64,000 nucleotides of DNA from Cryptomeria japonica (lineage: Eukaryota > Streptophyta > Pinopsida > Cupressales > Cupressaceae). The stretch's first letter is position 1. Each line of letters opens with the position of its first letter. The notes beneath the pieces were generated by a model. The model was given only the letters and a program-made list of their open reading frames with translations, had not been told where the DNA came from and searched no databases. The DNA lies in NCBI RefSeq assembly GCF_030272615.1, contig NC_081406.1, forward strand, positions 469,640,400 through 469,704,399. The letters are read 5' to 3'. The position numbers and the translations under genes were made by a program. Positions 21,787 to 33,015 of the stretch are shown one piece after another.

Positions 21787-23468
21787 AAGCCTCTATCGAA
21801 GGCTACTTTTACCTATCTAAGAGGCAAGTTAGGGATGCTGCCCCTTCAAGAGGTAATCTAAAGGTTTGTGGTCCACAATAGTTAGATCTTACTTTGTTAT
21901 ATCTTTCCAGGATTGATGTGTTGAAGGATGCTACTCCTTAGAGGGAGCAACATAGTGGAACAGGGAGAAGATGCCTCCACTTTGGCATTGTTGTCAAAGG
22001 GGGAGAAGATGTGAAGTGGAAAAGATATCCGCAGTATTAAGGAGAAGATATGATGCAGAAAGAGAGATATCCTTATATATTGCCATCAATGCCAAAGGGG
22101 GAGATTGTTGAAATATGTATAGAATATGTTGACATGATGATACTGTGATGTCATTGATGTCAATATGCTGAAGAGTGAACCGGTTTCATGATGAAGAGTG
22201 AACGGACATATGTGAAAAAAGGTGAAGCGGTATGCTTGTCCAAGTGAACCGGTATGTCAGAGCAAGAACCGGTATATGGAATGTTTTGTATCAAGGGTTC
22301 ATATGGCATGACTACCGTTTGGTAGTCTCAACTTCATGGTTTCCGGTTGAAGTGTTTCGAGCCTGTGTGTTTCAACCGATGATATTGTGTGATGAGTTAG
22401 CATTGTAATGGAGATCAGATCATGTTTCCATGTTAGCCTCGTGCACATGAAGGATCTTGCATGAAGGAGATTGATCCTATCTACCTTGGGAATGTGTGAA
22501 GTCTTTGCAAACGGTGGAGAACGCGTGATGGGTTATCACCTCCAAGAAGCGGCGAAGAACGAACGGTTGAGAATGTCTTGAGATCTGTTCAAGACTGTTG
22601 TATTCAAATGCAAAGTGTTCAATGGTTAGGATTGAACCGACTAAATTTATCAACCTAAGTGTTTGGGGTTTAGGGTTTATGCTACTGACCTATTTGTTTC
22701 CTATAAGGTCGATGTGATTCTTATAGGAAACTAGGAAAAACCACAGTGGGGATGAATACCCACAAGCTGTTTTGAACTCTTTAAAAGTCCACTCTATTAG
22801 AAGCCTACTCCGGTTAAAGACTGTTACAACAGGTTCTATTAGGAACCGATCCTGTTAGGGATCACCCGGTTAAGGGATGGTTAGAATACTCGGTTAAGGG
22901 TTAAACCCTGTTATAGGTTACCTTGATAGAGGATTTTATGAACTCAATGGCTTTGAGTCGCCCTGTTAAAGGATTTATAGCAAGTTGGTTAAAGCTACCT
23001 TGTTAAGGGATTTTCCAGCTGTTGAAGTGATTAGAGATCAACAGGTATTACAATGATCTGGTAGTAGCACTCAATGCCAATGTAGATCTGCTTTAGTTCC
23101 TTCCTTCTGCACACACACTATGCAGGTATCAATCCTCTCAACTGGTCTGGCAAGAATCACATATCTCTGTACTAATAGGTCAGGAAGACAAATCACATCT
23201 TTCTGATGATAGATTATTTGTTTATGCATAAGGACAAAGTGGAAATGAGGGATTAGGTTGTATGGAAAGCTAAGAAGATTGACCGGTTCATGTCTTTCAC
23301 AGTTGCACTGTGTTTAACCGGTAGTAGTCTGGTTTGGACTGGTGTTAGGGATTGCCAGTATTTTACAGTTTTTAATCAAACCGGTTTAGGAAAAGTTTTT
23401 GTGCCCTTACCGATTCACCCCCCCTCTCAGTACCGGTTTGGTACTTACTGTTCATCATTAAGTTATCA
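21787..23468 (+). mobile_element. 5'-truncated Copia A copy with internal LTR inversion
   Basis: Begins AAGCCTCTATCGAAGGCTAC, matching the RNase H C-terminus of Copia A (from about 13980), so gag to RT are missing. It then has the 3' UTR with its GGGGGAGAAG blocks, a PPT (GCCAAAGGGGGAGAT) and an LTR at 22106-23468 (TGTTGAAATATG to TTATCA). Between about 22725 and 23170 the LTR sequence is reversed: AAAAACCACAGTGGGG and GGTCTGGCAAGAATCAC are inverse complements of the normal A LTR text. The sequence returns to normal orientation by about 23235. No TSD is seen, as expected if the 5' part was lost after insertion. Confidence 0.88.
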
Positions 23469-23469
23469 G

Positions 23470-24339
23470 ATGAGTCTGATTCTATACGGAGAGGAAGTTC
23501 ATACCACCAATATGGAGGAAGTTCAAGGTTTAACTTGTGAAAAATTAGAGCCCCAGACAGTTGACTCTATAGACAAGATTACCTCACCTAAAGAATACAA
23601 CCAGGAGATTCTTGCAGTTGAGATTGTAAAAAACAAAGAGGAAGATATTCCTCAGGAGCCTAAGAAGGAAGAAACACAATCCAAACTTCAACCTTAATCA
23701 AAACAGGTTGTTTCGAATACTATTGAAGTGTTTATACAACCAAAAATTGAACAACCTCAATTATCACAAGGTCTTGAGCTTGAGAAGCAGTGATCCTCTC
23801 CGAGCACTAACCTCATCATTGACCCAAAGGTGAAGAATATGAAGAGATCAAAAGATGAAATATGGTTTTTAAAGTTTGATGGGTCAAGATCCAAGCAAGG
23901 TAGTGGAGTAGGTGTAGAGTTAACCAACCCAAAAGGGAAAACCCTTTTAACTTCTTACCAACTTCAATTCCCTTGTACTAATAACATGACAGAGTACAAA
24001 GCCTTAATTAGAGGATTACTTTTCGCTCATAAGAAAGGGGCAAAGTGTTTGAAGGTGCAAGGAGATTCTGAGTTAGTGGTTAAACAAGTGTGAAGCCAAT
24101 ATGCGTGCCATAAAAAAAGGTTAGTAGCATATCAGAATAGAGTGTGGGATCTAATTGAAGCTTTTGAGGCTTTTGATATTCAACTGGTACCTAGGAAAGT
24201 AAACGGAATACCTGATGCGCTCGCCGTAGCTACCAGTACATTAGAACTAGTAAGCCAATCCCCTTTAAATAAGTTCTCAATGGAATTAATCTCTGCACCT
24301 AGTGTACCTGACAATATCAAACATTTCCAAGTCTTCTAG
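23470..24339 (+). pseudogene. Element X additional RNase H domain, upstream of RT
   Basis: In the same frame as RT and INT. A linker (MSLILYGEEVHTTNMEEV... to about 23820) leads into IWFLKFDGSRSKQGSGVGVE (about 23859-23920), the first catalytic Asp in FDGS. Next come NNMTEYKALIRGL (catalytic Glu in TEYKAL) and VQGDSELVVKQV (third Asp in GDS). After one stop (24091) comes VPRKVNGIPDALAVA, the R-x-x-N-x-x-x-D-A-L-A terminal block with the fourth Asp. This is a complete type I RNase H with the residues usual for the extra 'archaeal-like' RNase H of plant Tat-type Gypsy elements. It lies before RT rather than between RH and INT. Confidence 0.8.
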
Positions 24340-24441
24340 GATGATGCCCACATCTTAGCCTTTCTCGCCAATTCAGGGGCTTTTGAGGATCAAATTATTG
24401 ATGAGGAAGACAAATCAGAGGATCTTAACAATCAAGGCAAT

Positions 24442-25590
24442 GTGGATATCTTGGATTTACTGACCAACATTATTCCTAAAGGGATGGTCACCCTGAAGAG
24501 AATTTTTGATTTAGACCCTAGAGTAAAAGAGAGATTAACAACAGATTCAGGTGCCGGAAAATACGAGCCGCATAATATCAGTCCAGAAGGACAAGAGAGA
24601 ATTGTTTATATTGGGAAGATTTGCACTCAAAATGAAAGAGAAAAATTGATACAGAGCTTGAAAGAGTTCATCGATGTAATAGCATGGGGGTGTGAAGATT
24701 TAAAGGCATTCGATACAATGATTATCACCCATGTGATTCCCCTAAAACCTAACATAAAGTTGTTCCGACAAAAGCAACGTCCGGTCAATGCACTAATAGA
24801 ACCCTTGATCTTCAAGGAAGTGCAAAAGTTACTATCCACTAAGATTATTTTTCCAGTACAACATTCTACTTGGGTTGCTACTTTGGTACCAGTGTGGAAA
24901 AAGAATGGAGAAATATGGCTTTGCATGGACTTTTGTAATCTCAACAAAGCCTCCGAGAAAGATAATTACCCGCTCCCTTCTTTGGATTAAGTAGTACAAT
25001 TAGTGAATGTTTCGCAAATGATGTCATTTTTAAATGGTTATTCAGGATATAACCAGGTATTGGTAAATTATGAAGATCGTATGAAGACAACGTTTACAAT
25101 GAAGTGGGGAACGTATGCGTATAAAAGAATGCCATTCAGATTGATTAATGTTGGGGCAACCTTCCAGCGAGTGATGGATACAACCTTCAAAGAACTGATT
25201 GGAAAATGCATTATTATCTATATGAACGATTTGACGATATTTTCCAAGGTTAGAAAACACCACCCAAACCACCTCAAAAGGGTATTGGAGAGATGTCGGA
25301 GATATGGGATTTTCGTTAACCCCAAGAAATGTGTGTTTGGAGGGGCTGAAAGAAAGCTACTTGGCCACGTAATCTCTGAGAGGGGGATATCTATAGACCC
25401 AGATCGGGTAGAAACATTATTAAAATTACAAATGCCCGATAGTAAAAAGGAGATGAGATCTTTCTTTGGGAAGATCAATTTTGTTAGAAAGTTTATTACT
25501 GGGTTTGCAGAAATAGTCAAGCCCTTGAATGAAATGATGAAGAAGGATGCTAAGGTCGAATGGACAACTGAAGCAAAAGAGGCTTTCACC
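24442..25590 (+). pseudogene. Element X reverse transcriptase
   Basis: Ty3-type RT blocks are in order: IFPVQHSTWVATLVPVWKKN, GEIWLCMDFCNLNKA (catalytic Asp in CMDF), DNYPLPSLD, then a stop at 24988 in place of a Gln. Next come SFLNGYSGYNQVLV, KTTFTMKWGTYAYKRMPF, and the active site IIYMNDLTIFSK at about 25216-25250. The last has Asn in place of the first Asp of the usual Y-x-D-D, which would inactivate it. The tether NPKKCVFGGAERKLLGHV and DPDRVETLLKL follow. Upstream, AWGCEDLKAFDTMIITHVIP matches the usual lead-in to Gypsy RT. Confidence 0.9.
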
Positions 25591-25917
25591 CAGATCAAGA
25601 AATCCATTACCAAAGTTCCTATACTAACTAGCCCTGATTACACACTGTCATTTTACATATATTCTTTTTCTTCGCTAGACTCAGGAGCAACTATTTTGAT
25701 GCAGAGGCCAGTAGGAGATGAGAAGCCTATTGCATTTATGAGCTCTCCTTTCAAAAGTGCTGAGGTTAGATATTTTGCTCTTGAAAAACAAGCCTTTGCA
25801 TTAGTAAGAGCAGTCAAGAAGTTTAGACATTACATCCTGAGGAGTAAAATTTATGTGATCGTTCCTGACCAAGCAGTGAAGTCACTACTCATGCAGTCTG
25901 AACTAGGAGAACGATGA
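25591..25917 (+). pseudogene. Element X canonical-position RNase H (degenerate)
   Basis: The segment SFYIYSFSSLDSGATILMQR to IAFMSSPFKSAEVRYFALEK and VRAVKKFRHYILRSKIYVIV occupies the normal Gypsy RNase H place after RT. The catalytic Asp expected at the first strand (yT.ASd) is not in place (IYSFSS), and the later D.QA is uncertain. It looks like a fold kept as a spacer rather than an active enzyme. The intact catalytic set is in the upstream RNase H. Frame continuous with RT, ending at a TGA at 25915. Confidence 0.7.
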
Positions 25918-27315
25918 GGGAAATGGATAGAAATATTGCAAGAATTTGACTTAGAGATGCATCCAATGAAGTTGGTCCAAGGCCAAGGATTGTCTTAGGC
26001 CATGGTGACTGACATCCCTCAAATCTAGTGCCAACAGTATACATTGGAGTCATTCACTCAGGACCCTTGGTACACGGATTTGGTATTTGTATTGTTGAAT
26101 AATAGGTGTCCTGGGGGATTGACAACCACACAAAGATGAGCATTGAGGCTCAAAAGTGCTAATTATATGATCAAGGATTCGACACTCTATAGAAAAAATT
26201 ATGAGGGTATCTACCTTCGGTGCCTTGATCATCAAGAAGCCCATAATATTATTGAGGAATTTCACGGGAAATATGGTACAGGTCATGGGTCAGCAGATGC
26301 CACTGCGCATCAAATCTTGAAGGTTGGATATTATTGGCCTAGCATATTTAAGGACACTCATGAGCATGTTAGACATTGCCACACGTGCCAAACAACAGCC
26401 TCCAGAGAAAGAAATCCCGCTATGCCTCTCCAACCAGTGTTTGAAGTAAGACCTTTTGCTCAATGGGCACTAGATTTCATAGGTGTTATTAACCCTAACT
26501 CATCTGCAGGACAAAATTTTATTCTTGCAACAACATATTATTGTACCTGGTGGATAGAAGCCATTGCATGCCAAAATGCTACTGCTGAGGTAGTCCTAAA
26601 ATTTATTGAAGAGCATATCTTCACTAGGTTTGGTATGCCATTCACTCTGGTATGTGATAAGGGTCCTGCTTTTACTTCTGCATAGTTGATGCAATGGTCA
26701 TACCAATATAAAGTGATATTAAAATTTTCATCCAACTATTACCCACAAGGTAATGGGGTAGTTGAATCCACAAACAAGAACATCCTAGATGTCATCAAGA
26801 AGCTACTCGAGAAAAACCCCAGGGATTGGCATAATCAATTGAGATACGCCTTATGGGCTGATCGAACCAGAGTAAAATTCGCCTTGGGAACTTCTCCATA
26901 TTACCTTGTCTATGGCCAGACCCCTATTTTCCCAATCAACTTGCAAATACCGGTCCTCCAATTAGTGAAAGAACTTGACATTGAGGATCAAGTAGAGGTT
27001 CGCCTCTTAAATTTATTAAGACTTGATGAAAAAAGGATTAATACGCTACAACACTTTGCCAAGCACCAAGCCGTTGTTAAGCAATGGTTTGATAAAAGGG
27101 CCAAGGTGAAAGATTTTCGGATCTCTGACCTAGTCCTGTTATGGGACAAGGCCAAGGAAAAGAAAGGTGATCATCACAAGTTTGAAAGGTTGTGGCTAGG
27201 TCCTTACCAAATAGCTGAAATTCTAGGTGAGAACACTTTTAGGTTGAGCTCATTGACTGGAGAACTGGTACCATTGCCTGTCAATGGTCAGTTCCTCAAG
27301 CACTACTTCGATTAA
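25918..27315 (+). pseudogene. Element X integrase
   Basis: In the same frame as RT, with stops at about 25915, 25996, 26029 and 26683. The zinc-binding H-H-C-C part is EEFHGKYGTGHGSADATAH then RHCHTCQTTA. The catalytic core has all three acidic residues: ALDFIGVIN (Asp), LVCDKGPAF (Asp) and NGVVESTNKN (Glu). The C-terminal part has ALGTSPYYLVYG, FDKRAKVKDF and GPYQIAEILGENTF, ending with HYFD and TAA at 27313. No chromodomain is visible. It would insert element cDNA into the genome. Confidence 0.9.
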
Positions 27316-28356
27316 ATCCTCAATAAAGCTTGACTTGTTGTATATAATAGTTAGTTTTTTTTCCTTTTTTTTTTCTTTGTGGTTGTGCTTAGTGTTTTTG
27401 AGCCTTGTTGTGTGTTTTCCCTTTTGCTTTTTGTTTTCTTTTCTTGCTTTTTCTTTTGTTTGTTGATTCAGGGTATACATGTTTTGTTCTGAAAGATTCT
27501 AAAAGGAAGTAGGTATCCTTTGTATAACATCTTGCCAAATTCTGAGAGACTTTGACTCTCTGCTATTTATGATTTCATTGTCATTTGGTTAAGTTTGAAA
27601 CCTTTTTTTATACTCGTTCAAAGTGGTATATAATCGTTTAAATATGAGGTGAGTTTTGACTTTTAGTTTGGAAAAGGCTAGCTTGATAAACTCAGCACTA
27701 ACATCACATTAAGATACATCAGAAAAGTTTTGTGAGATAGCAGATAAATTGGTTGTCAAGTGAAAAATCCAAGGTCAAGGCGTTTCATGTTATCCACCGT
27801 GGCTCCCAACCCAGTTATCAAACTTCAATGTTTGAAAGTTGCTTAAAAGGTTATTGAAGAAAGAAGTCATTCTCTATATCCTATAATGTTTTCAAAAAAA
27901 AAAAGAGAGAAAAGAGAAAAGAAAAGAAATGATCCTCTTAAGAAATTCAAATGGGTGTTTCAACTAACCTCCACCGAGGCTATAGACGCCTAGCTAGCAG
28001 TGGAGCATTGTTTGATGGGAACCAAAGGTATCTCTGTCGGGGCTATAGATGCCTGACTGGCAGCAGAGATATGCCCAGGATAACCTTACACGAAACACGA
28101 TTAATGACTTCACGTATGTAGCTTGCGTCTAGTTTCCTTTGATTATCTACATTATTGAAATGATGGAGTAACAAATCATATGCACACAATTAAGAGTTAA
28201 TCATGTCTATTTCTCATCTTGGTTGTTTGTTCATCACTTCACTCATCATTTACTCTTATACATCATTTTGAATGATAATAGCCTTAAGTGTCGGGTTAAC
28301 CAAAGATTTTGAAGTTCTAAATTGCCTATAGTCATTTTTCCTAGACAGTCGCCATT
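27316..28356 (+). other. Element X 3' UTR with polypyrimidine/polypurine tracts and paired hairpins
   Basis: Non-coding. It has a long T/C-rich stretch (27350-27470), a pure purine tract of about 35 bases (27893-27931, A11 then GAGAGAAAAG repeats) and two related hairpins at 27969-28005 and 28030-28070. The bases just before the right LTR (CTAGACAGTCGCCATT) are not purine-rich, so the plus-strand primer is not where it is usually found. Confidence 0.6.
27969..28070 (+). other. Duplicated stem-loop with compensatory stem changes
   Basis: Copy 1: outer stem CTCCAC/GTGGAG (27969-27974 with 28000-28005) and inner stem AGGC/GCCT around loop TATAGAC. Copy 2: outer stem ATCTCTG/CAGAGAT (28030-28036 with 28064-28070) and inner stem GGC/GCC around loop TATAGAT. 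The outer stems share almost no sequence yet both pair perfectly, while the loop is conserved. That pattern suggests selection on RNA structure in the ancestral element. Confidence 0.65.
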
Positions 28357-28803
28357 TGTTATGCCTAGCATATCGATTTCCCCATTAGTCTCCTTGAGTC
28401 GAAATATGGCCCCCCCCCTTTCTTTTTTTTCTTTTTTTTTTTTTTACCCTCGGAACTCCGGAGTCTCGGAGTCCCGAGGTCCTTTTGTCTTTTTACCTCG
28501 AAACTCTGGAGTCCCGAGGTCTTTTGTCTTTTTACCTCGGGACTCCGGAGCCCTGGAGTCCCGAGGTCTTTTGTCTGTTGACCTCAGAACCCCAGAGTCC
28601 CGAAGTCTCGAGGTCCCTTTTGTTATTCACCTCGAAACCCCACATCCCAGAGTCCCGAGGTCGTCTTTGCTGCCTACTTCGGAACCTCGGATCCCCAGAT
28701 TTTCGGGGTGGGGTGTTCTTTTTCTTTTGTCGAGCTTGGAAGCCTGGGACCCCGGAGTCCCGAGGTTGTGTAAAATGCCTTCGTACGGACGAGTTTGGGG
28801 AGC

Positions 28804-28812
28804 TATAAATAG
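28804..28812 (+). promoter_or_regulatory. TATA box of X right LTR
   Basis: TATAAATAG in the same context as in the left LTR (GGGGAGC before, AGATGATGGAC after). Confidence 0.65.
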
Positions 28813-29525
28813 AGATGATGGACTTTTAAAATTCATTTTGTGCATTTAGAGCTCCTCCTCCCTAGTTCCAAGTCGCGAACTTCTGGACCTCCAAGCTTTC
28901 CTTGGCATTTTTGGGCATTTCGATTCACCAGGTTGGTGAATTTTCTCGCCTTTGTTGTGATTTCTAGGTTAGACTTTCTTTCCTTTCTTTTTTGTTTGTT
29001 TTTTCTTTTGTTTTCGCATCCCTTTGTTTTTCGTTGCGTGTCCTAGTTTTTGAGCCTGGAACCCTAGATCCTTGGAGTTCCGGGCGGTTTTTTTTCCCAC
29101 CCCGGATCCCCAGAGTTCTGGATGCCTTTTCATTCCACCACCCCAGAACCCTGGATCCCGAGAGTTCCCGGTGGTTTCATTCACCACCCCAGAACCCTGG
29201 ATCCCCAGAGTTCCAGGTGCCTTTACATTCCACCACCCTAGAACCCTGGATCCTCGGATTTCTGAGTCGTTTCATTTCCACCATCTCAGAACCTCGAAGC
29301 CCCAGAGTTCCAGATCATCCCATTCCATGATCCCGAAACCCCAGAACCTCGGTGTTCTTGGTGGTTTTTGTGTAGACCTAACCTTGAAACCCCAAAGTTT
29401 TGAGCCTTCTCCCTTTGTGCCTAGCCCAAGACCCCAGGACCCTGAAGTGCTGAAGCAAATGAAAGTTTATGCTTAATTTTGGGAGACTGAAGATTTGTGT
29501 TTTGCTTGCAGGTTTGATTGATTAG

Positions 29526-32500
29526 ATGGACGTATCTACTAGCAAAAGAGGCAAAGAAATTGATAGACTCCCAGCCACCATGAAATGCCATTATCAGGGA
29601 TAGGTCCATGTCTCAAAGCTTGAGGATTAAATTAGATGGGTTATAGATACTGAAATTGGCCACATAGAAATTGAAGATATCAGGGCTCAATTGAATAAAC
29701 CTAGTTTGGAGGCCCTCCACCAAAGAATCAAGAGATCTGGCCTAGTGGAGGCTACTGTATTCGCATAGTCATTGCAGGCACCAGAATTAATAATGGCCAT
29801 TGCTCCATTTTACAATCCAGAGACTAGAAAGTGCACATATGCACAAGGAAAAATAGTTATAGACTTGTCCCCAGATATACTTGGATTCATTTGTATTTGG
29901 TATCCCCACCAGGGAAGAAGTATTTCTGCTAACCGAAGAAGAGGCCTTAAAGGCATGGAACGACAAAGTATCAGCCAGTAAGAGGCACATGAATACCAAT
30001 TGGCTAGAAGAAGAAAGAAAGATAGGGCTTAAGGAAATAGAGATCTTGAGGGTGGATTTCAAAGAACCTCAAAAGGACCTGATCATTATGCTCAGCAGGG
30101 CCTTTGGCAAGCTGGACTGCAAGCATTTCCATCGCTGGATGTTCCAGTTCATGAGCACTATGTTAATAGGGAAACAATACTTTGATTGGCCACAGAGCCT
30201 CTCTGATAATATTTGTAAGCAGATGAGAGAGGTGCAACATACCTAAAAGTTTTTCTTCACATCATATATCATCTAGGTAGCTGCCAGAGCTGGAAAATTC
30301 CCAGGCATACAGGTGGAAGGTCAATTGGGAGAGAAAGAAGGACATAAGAAGATCTGGGAGTATTATTCCCAACTCACTCTAGCCAATGCTAAGGTACACT
30401 TCAAGAAAGTTAATGATGCCTTTTTTCCCAATAATCATCAAATTAACAGGGGATGCAGGATATCAGATTAGCTTAGAGGCTATGGATATCATCTGAGAGT
30501 GGGCATGTTGGTTCATCCAAAACCCACGCTCCACTTACATCAAGGTTAGTGGATTCACAAGGAACCCAATGTTGTTTCCTCGTTATTGCAACGGTAGGGT
30601 GATTCTGCTAGAATATGTAAGGCAGCTTGTAGTCCTCCAGTCACTGCTGTCATCAAAACATAAAATGAGCATTGATTTCTTGGTGTCAATTGGATACTTT
30701 TCTTGTTCCAAGATACAAGTGGCAAAGTTGGCAGAACAAGAGCTTCAAGATTTAAACTTTAAATAATATAATCATGCTAGAGAATTTTATGATCCCTACG
30801 GGAAACTCAAACAAGCTATGCCTAAGGAATATGAGGGGCACAAGCCCAACTTACAAGACTTTTGGGCCAACTTACAAGATAGTTTTGAGGTCAGGGAAAA
30901 GAACTATAACAAGTTATCTATCCCACAGGTAAGATATTTTGGTATTGAGACTAACCTCCCTAAAGACCTGTGGGATGATGGAGAGTTACTTGATCCAATT
31001 TATAGAGAATCAGGGATAGATAAGAGGCCCCTCTCCCTGGTAAAATGGTCAGCAAGCGAAGATAAAAATATGGAGAAGGTCTCCCAAGCGGTCATCAACA
31101 AGACTAAACAATGGTTAAGCCAGAGGGTAAGGCACAACATTTCAAAGATAAAACAAAAGGAATCCACCTCAGGGGTACCTCAGTGAAGGGGCCTTAAGGA
31201 GTACACCCAAAAGACAAGGTCAACCTCAAGGCAAAATATGTCCACCAACTCAGGTGAAGAAGACAAGCCTCAAGAAAACACTGAGGACTTATTGAAGAAA
31301 CTCCAAGAGAAGATGAGGGAGTCCGAACTATTGAAAAAGGCTACAGACTTGGGAATGACCGATGGGCTGGGCGCAATACCACTCGCCAAAGTTCTCCCAC
31401 CAAGGATGGATATAGGCCAGATCGAAGGAGAGGGTACCCACGAACAAGAAGAGAATGTAGAAGCTACTAAGGAGATACCCACTCAGCCACCTTCAACAGA
31501 TGCCACAAGTGCTCCAGGCACCACTGCTCCTACACCACCATTAGTAAATATATCTGCAGGGTAGCCCAGAGTGTAAGACTTCACATCTACCACTGGAGGG
31601 GTGAAAGTTAGAAACATCGAGTTTGAATCCAATAAGGATGAAGAGGATCTTGAGCAACAACGATCACTATAAGGCAAAGGGGGTGAGGTAGAAGACATAT
31701 TGAATGAAATATTCATCCTAACTCCCTAAGATCAAGAGGACGTTCTTAAGGATATAGTAGCGAGGCAAGCAAAAACAGAGCCAGGTGATGAAGAAATGAC
31801 ATTCATCAAGGAGGTCAGTGGCAAGCTAGGAGAGATGCACAAACAATAAACTCTCCAAGCTAACCTAGCCCACCACAATGGCTGGAGTTTACCTTTGGGA
31901 AGAAAAAGAGAAAAGAAGAACTCCCAGAGGTCACTCTACAACAAGTAATCACTGAGGAACCACCAAAGGTTAAAAAGCTGAAAACCATCCATCATTTGTC
32001 AAAAATAGATTCCGGTGAGGTGATTGCAGATGTGGCAGCTTCACATGAAGTTGAAGGACATGTTTCTCCCAAGTATCAAATATCCTAGATAAATTTGGGT
32101 AGGAAAACCAAGTGGGGAGAGCTAGATACTTTGGAGCTAGCTACAAGTGTTGTCAGAGGGCATGTTGAAAAGGAGCACACCTCAAATATGGAGCTTAAGG
32201 CATAACTTGGGCAATATAAACAACTCCTAATTAAAATGAGTAAACCTCTAGACTCTTGTAGAGCTAATGACCTACCCTCAACCTCATCACTGCTAGAAGG
32301 AGAAGTAAAGGCATTAGTAGGGGTGAGACGAGTGGTTGCTGCCACCAAATCTTGGACCTAGGTAAATTCGGCCAAGATTAGGTTGTTCTTGCAAAATACA
32401 GTAGAAATATACCATAAGGCAGTACAGGCAGGTGGATCTTTGGCAACCTGCTCCACACAATTAGAGCGGAAGGAGAGCACTTTCAATAAATAGTTATGAG

Positions 32501-33015
32501 TTTTGAAAAGGATACTACGGCTAGGAGAAGAGGTGGTAGTAAAAGAAGACCTCTTAGGAGGCGATAGCTATAAAAAATTACAGTCCTATGTATACATTTT
32601 GGAGCTAAAGATTGAGATGTATCATCAGTATATCAAGGATATAGTTGACATTTGAGACCCTCTCCTTTGAGAAATTTTATCATACAAGAACTTTGTGACG
32701 AATTTACTAGGACCTTTTTGCCTCAAAATAGCTGATACGGGAATAATGGACCAACAAGTTTTGAATTAGTGGGATGCATATGAGGCACAACTAGGACCTA
32801 CGGCCCAGTTCGATGTCACCCTTATGGACATATACACACATTTGATTACTTAGTGTCAAGAGGTGGCGGACATGATGAAGGAGTTAGAGGAACAAGGAGC
32901 ACTTGCGGATGAGGTTTTGAAGAAATATAAATTTAGAATTAAGCATGTAGCTAATCCTCTAGTCCAAGCAGTTGCATATATAATTGAAAGTTATAAAGCT
33001 TTTACCAAGAAATAA
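29526..33015 (+). pseudogene. LTR-borne accessory ORF of X (right LTR, full length)
   Basis: ATG at 29526 (MDVSTSKRGKEIDRLPATMK) to TAA at 33013, about 1,160 codons, without the Copia insertion. Conserved blocks in order: IKRSGLVEAT, IMAIAPFYNPETRKCTYAQG, ALKAWNDKVSASKRHMNTNW, FGKLDCKHFHRWMFQFMST, IGKQYFDWPQSLSDNI, VAARAGKFPG, YIKVSGFTRNP, VILLEYVRQLV, NLPKDLWDDGELLDPIYRES and PLSLVKWSASEDKN. Then come a coiled-coil-like KKLQEKMRESELLKKAT, a Pro/Thr-rich linker, an acidic part and a helical tail. Frames change by indels (for example a 2-bp loss near 30423). The N-half resembles 'putative plant transposon protein' or plant-mobile-domain sequences by eye; unproven. Not part of the standard gag-pol set. 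Confidence 0.6.

Noticed and set aside
24627-24947. 106-codon minus-strand frame
   Set aside because: Shadow of the X RT.
27893-27931. Purine tract as the PPT of X
   Set aside because: It is about 425 bp from the right LTR, so it cannot be the normal adjacent primer. Kept as a finding, not as a PPT call.
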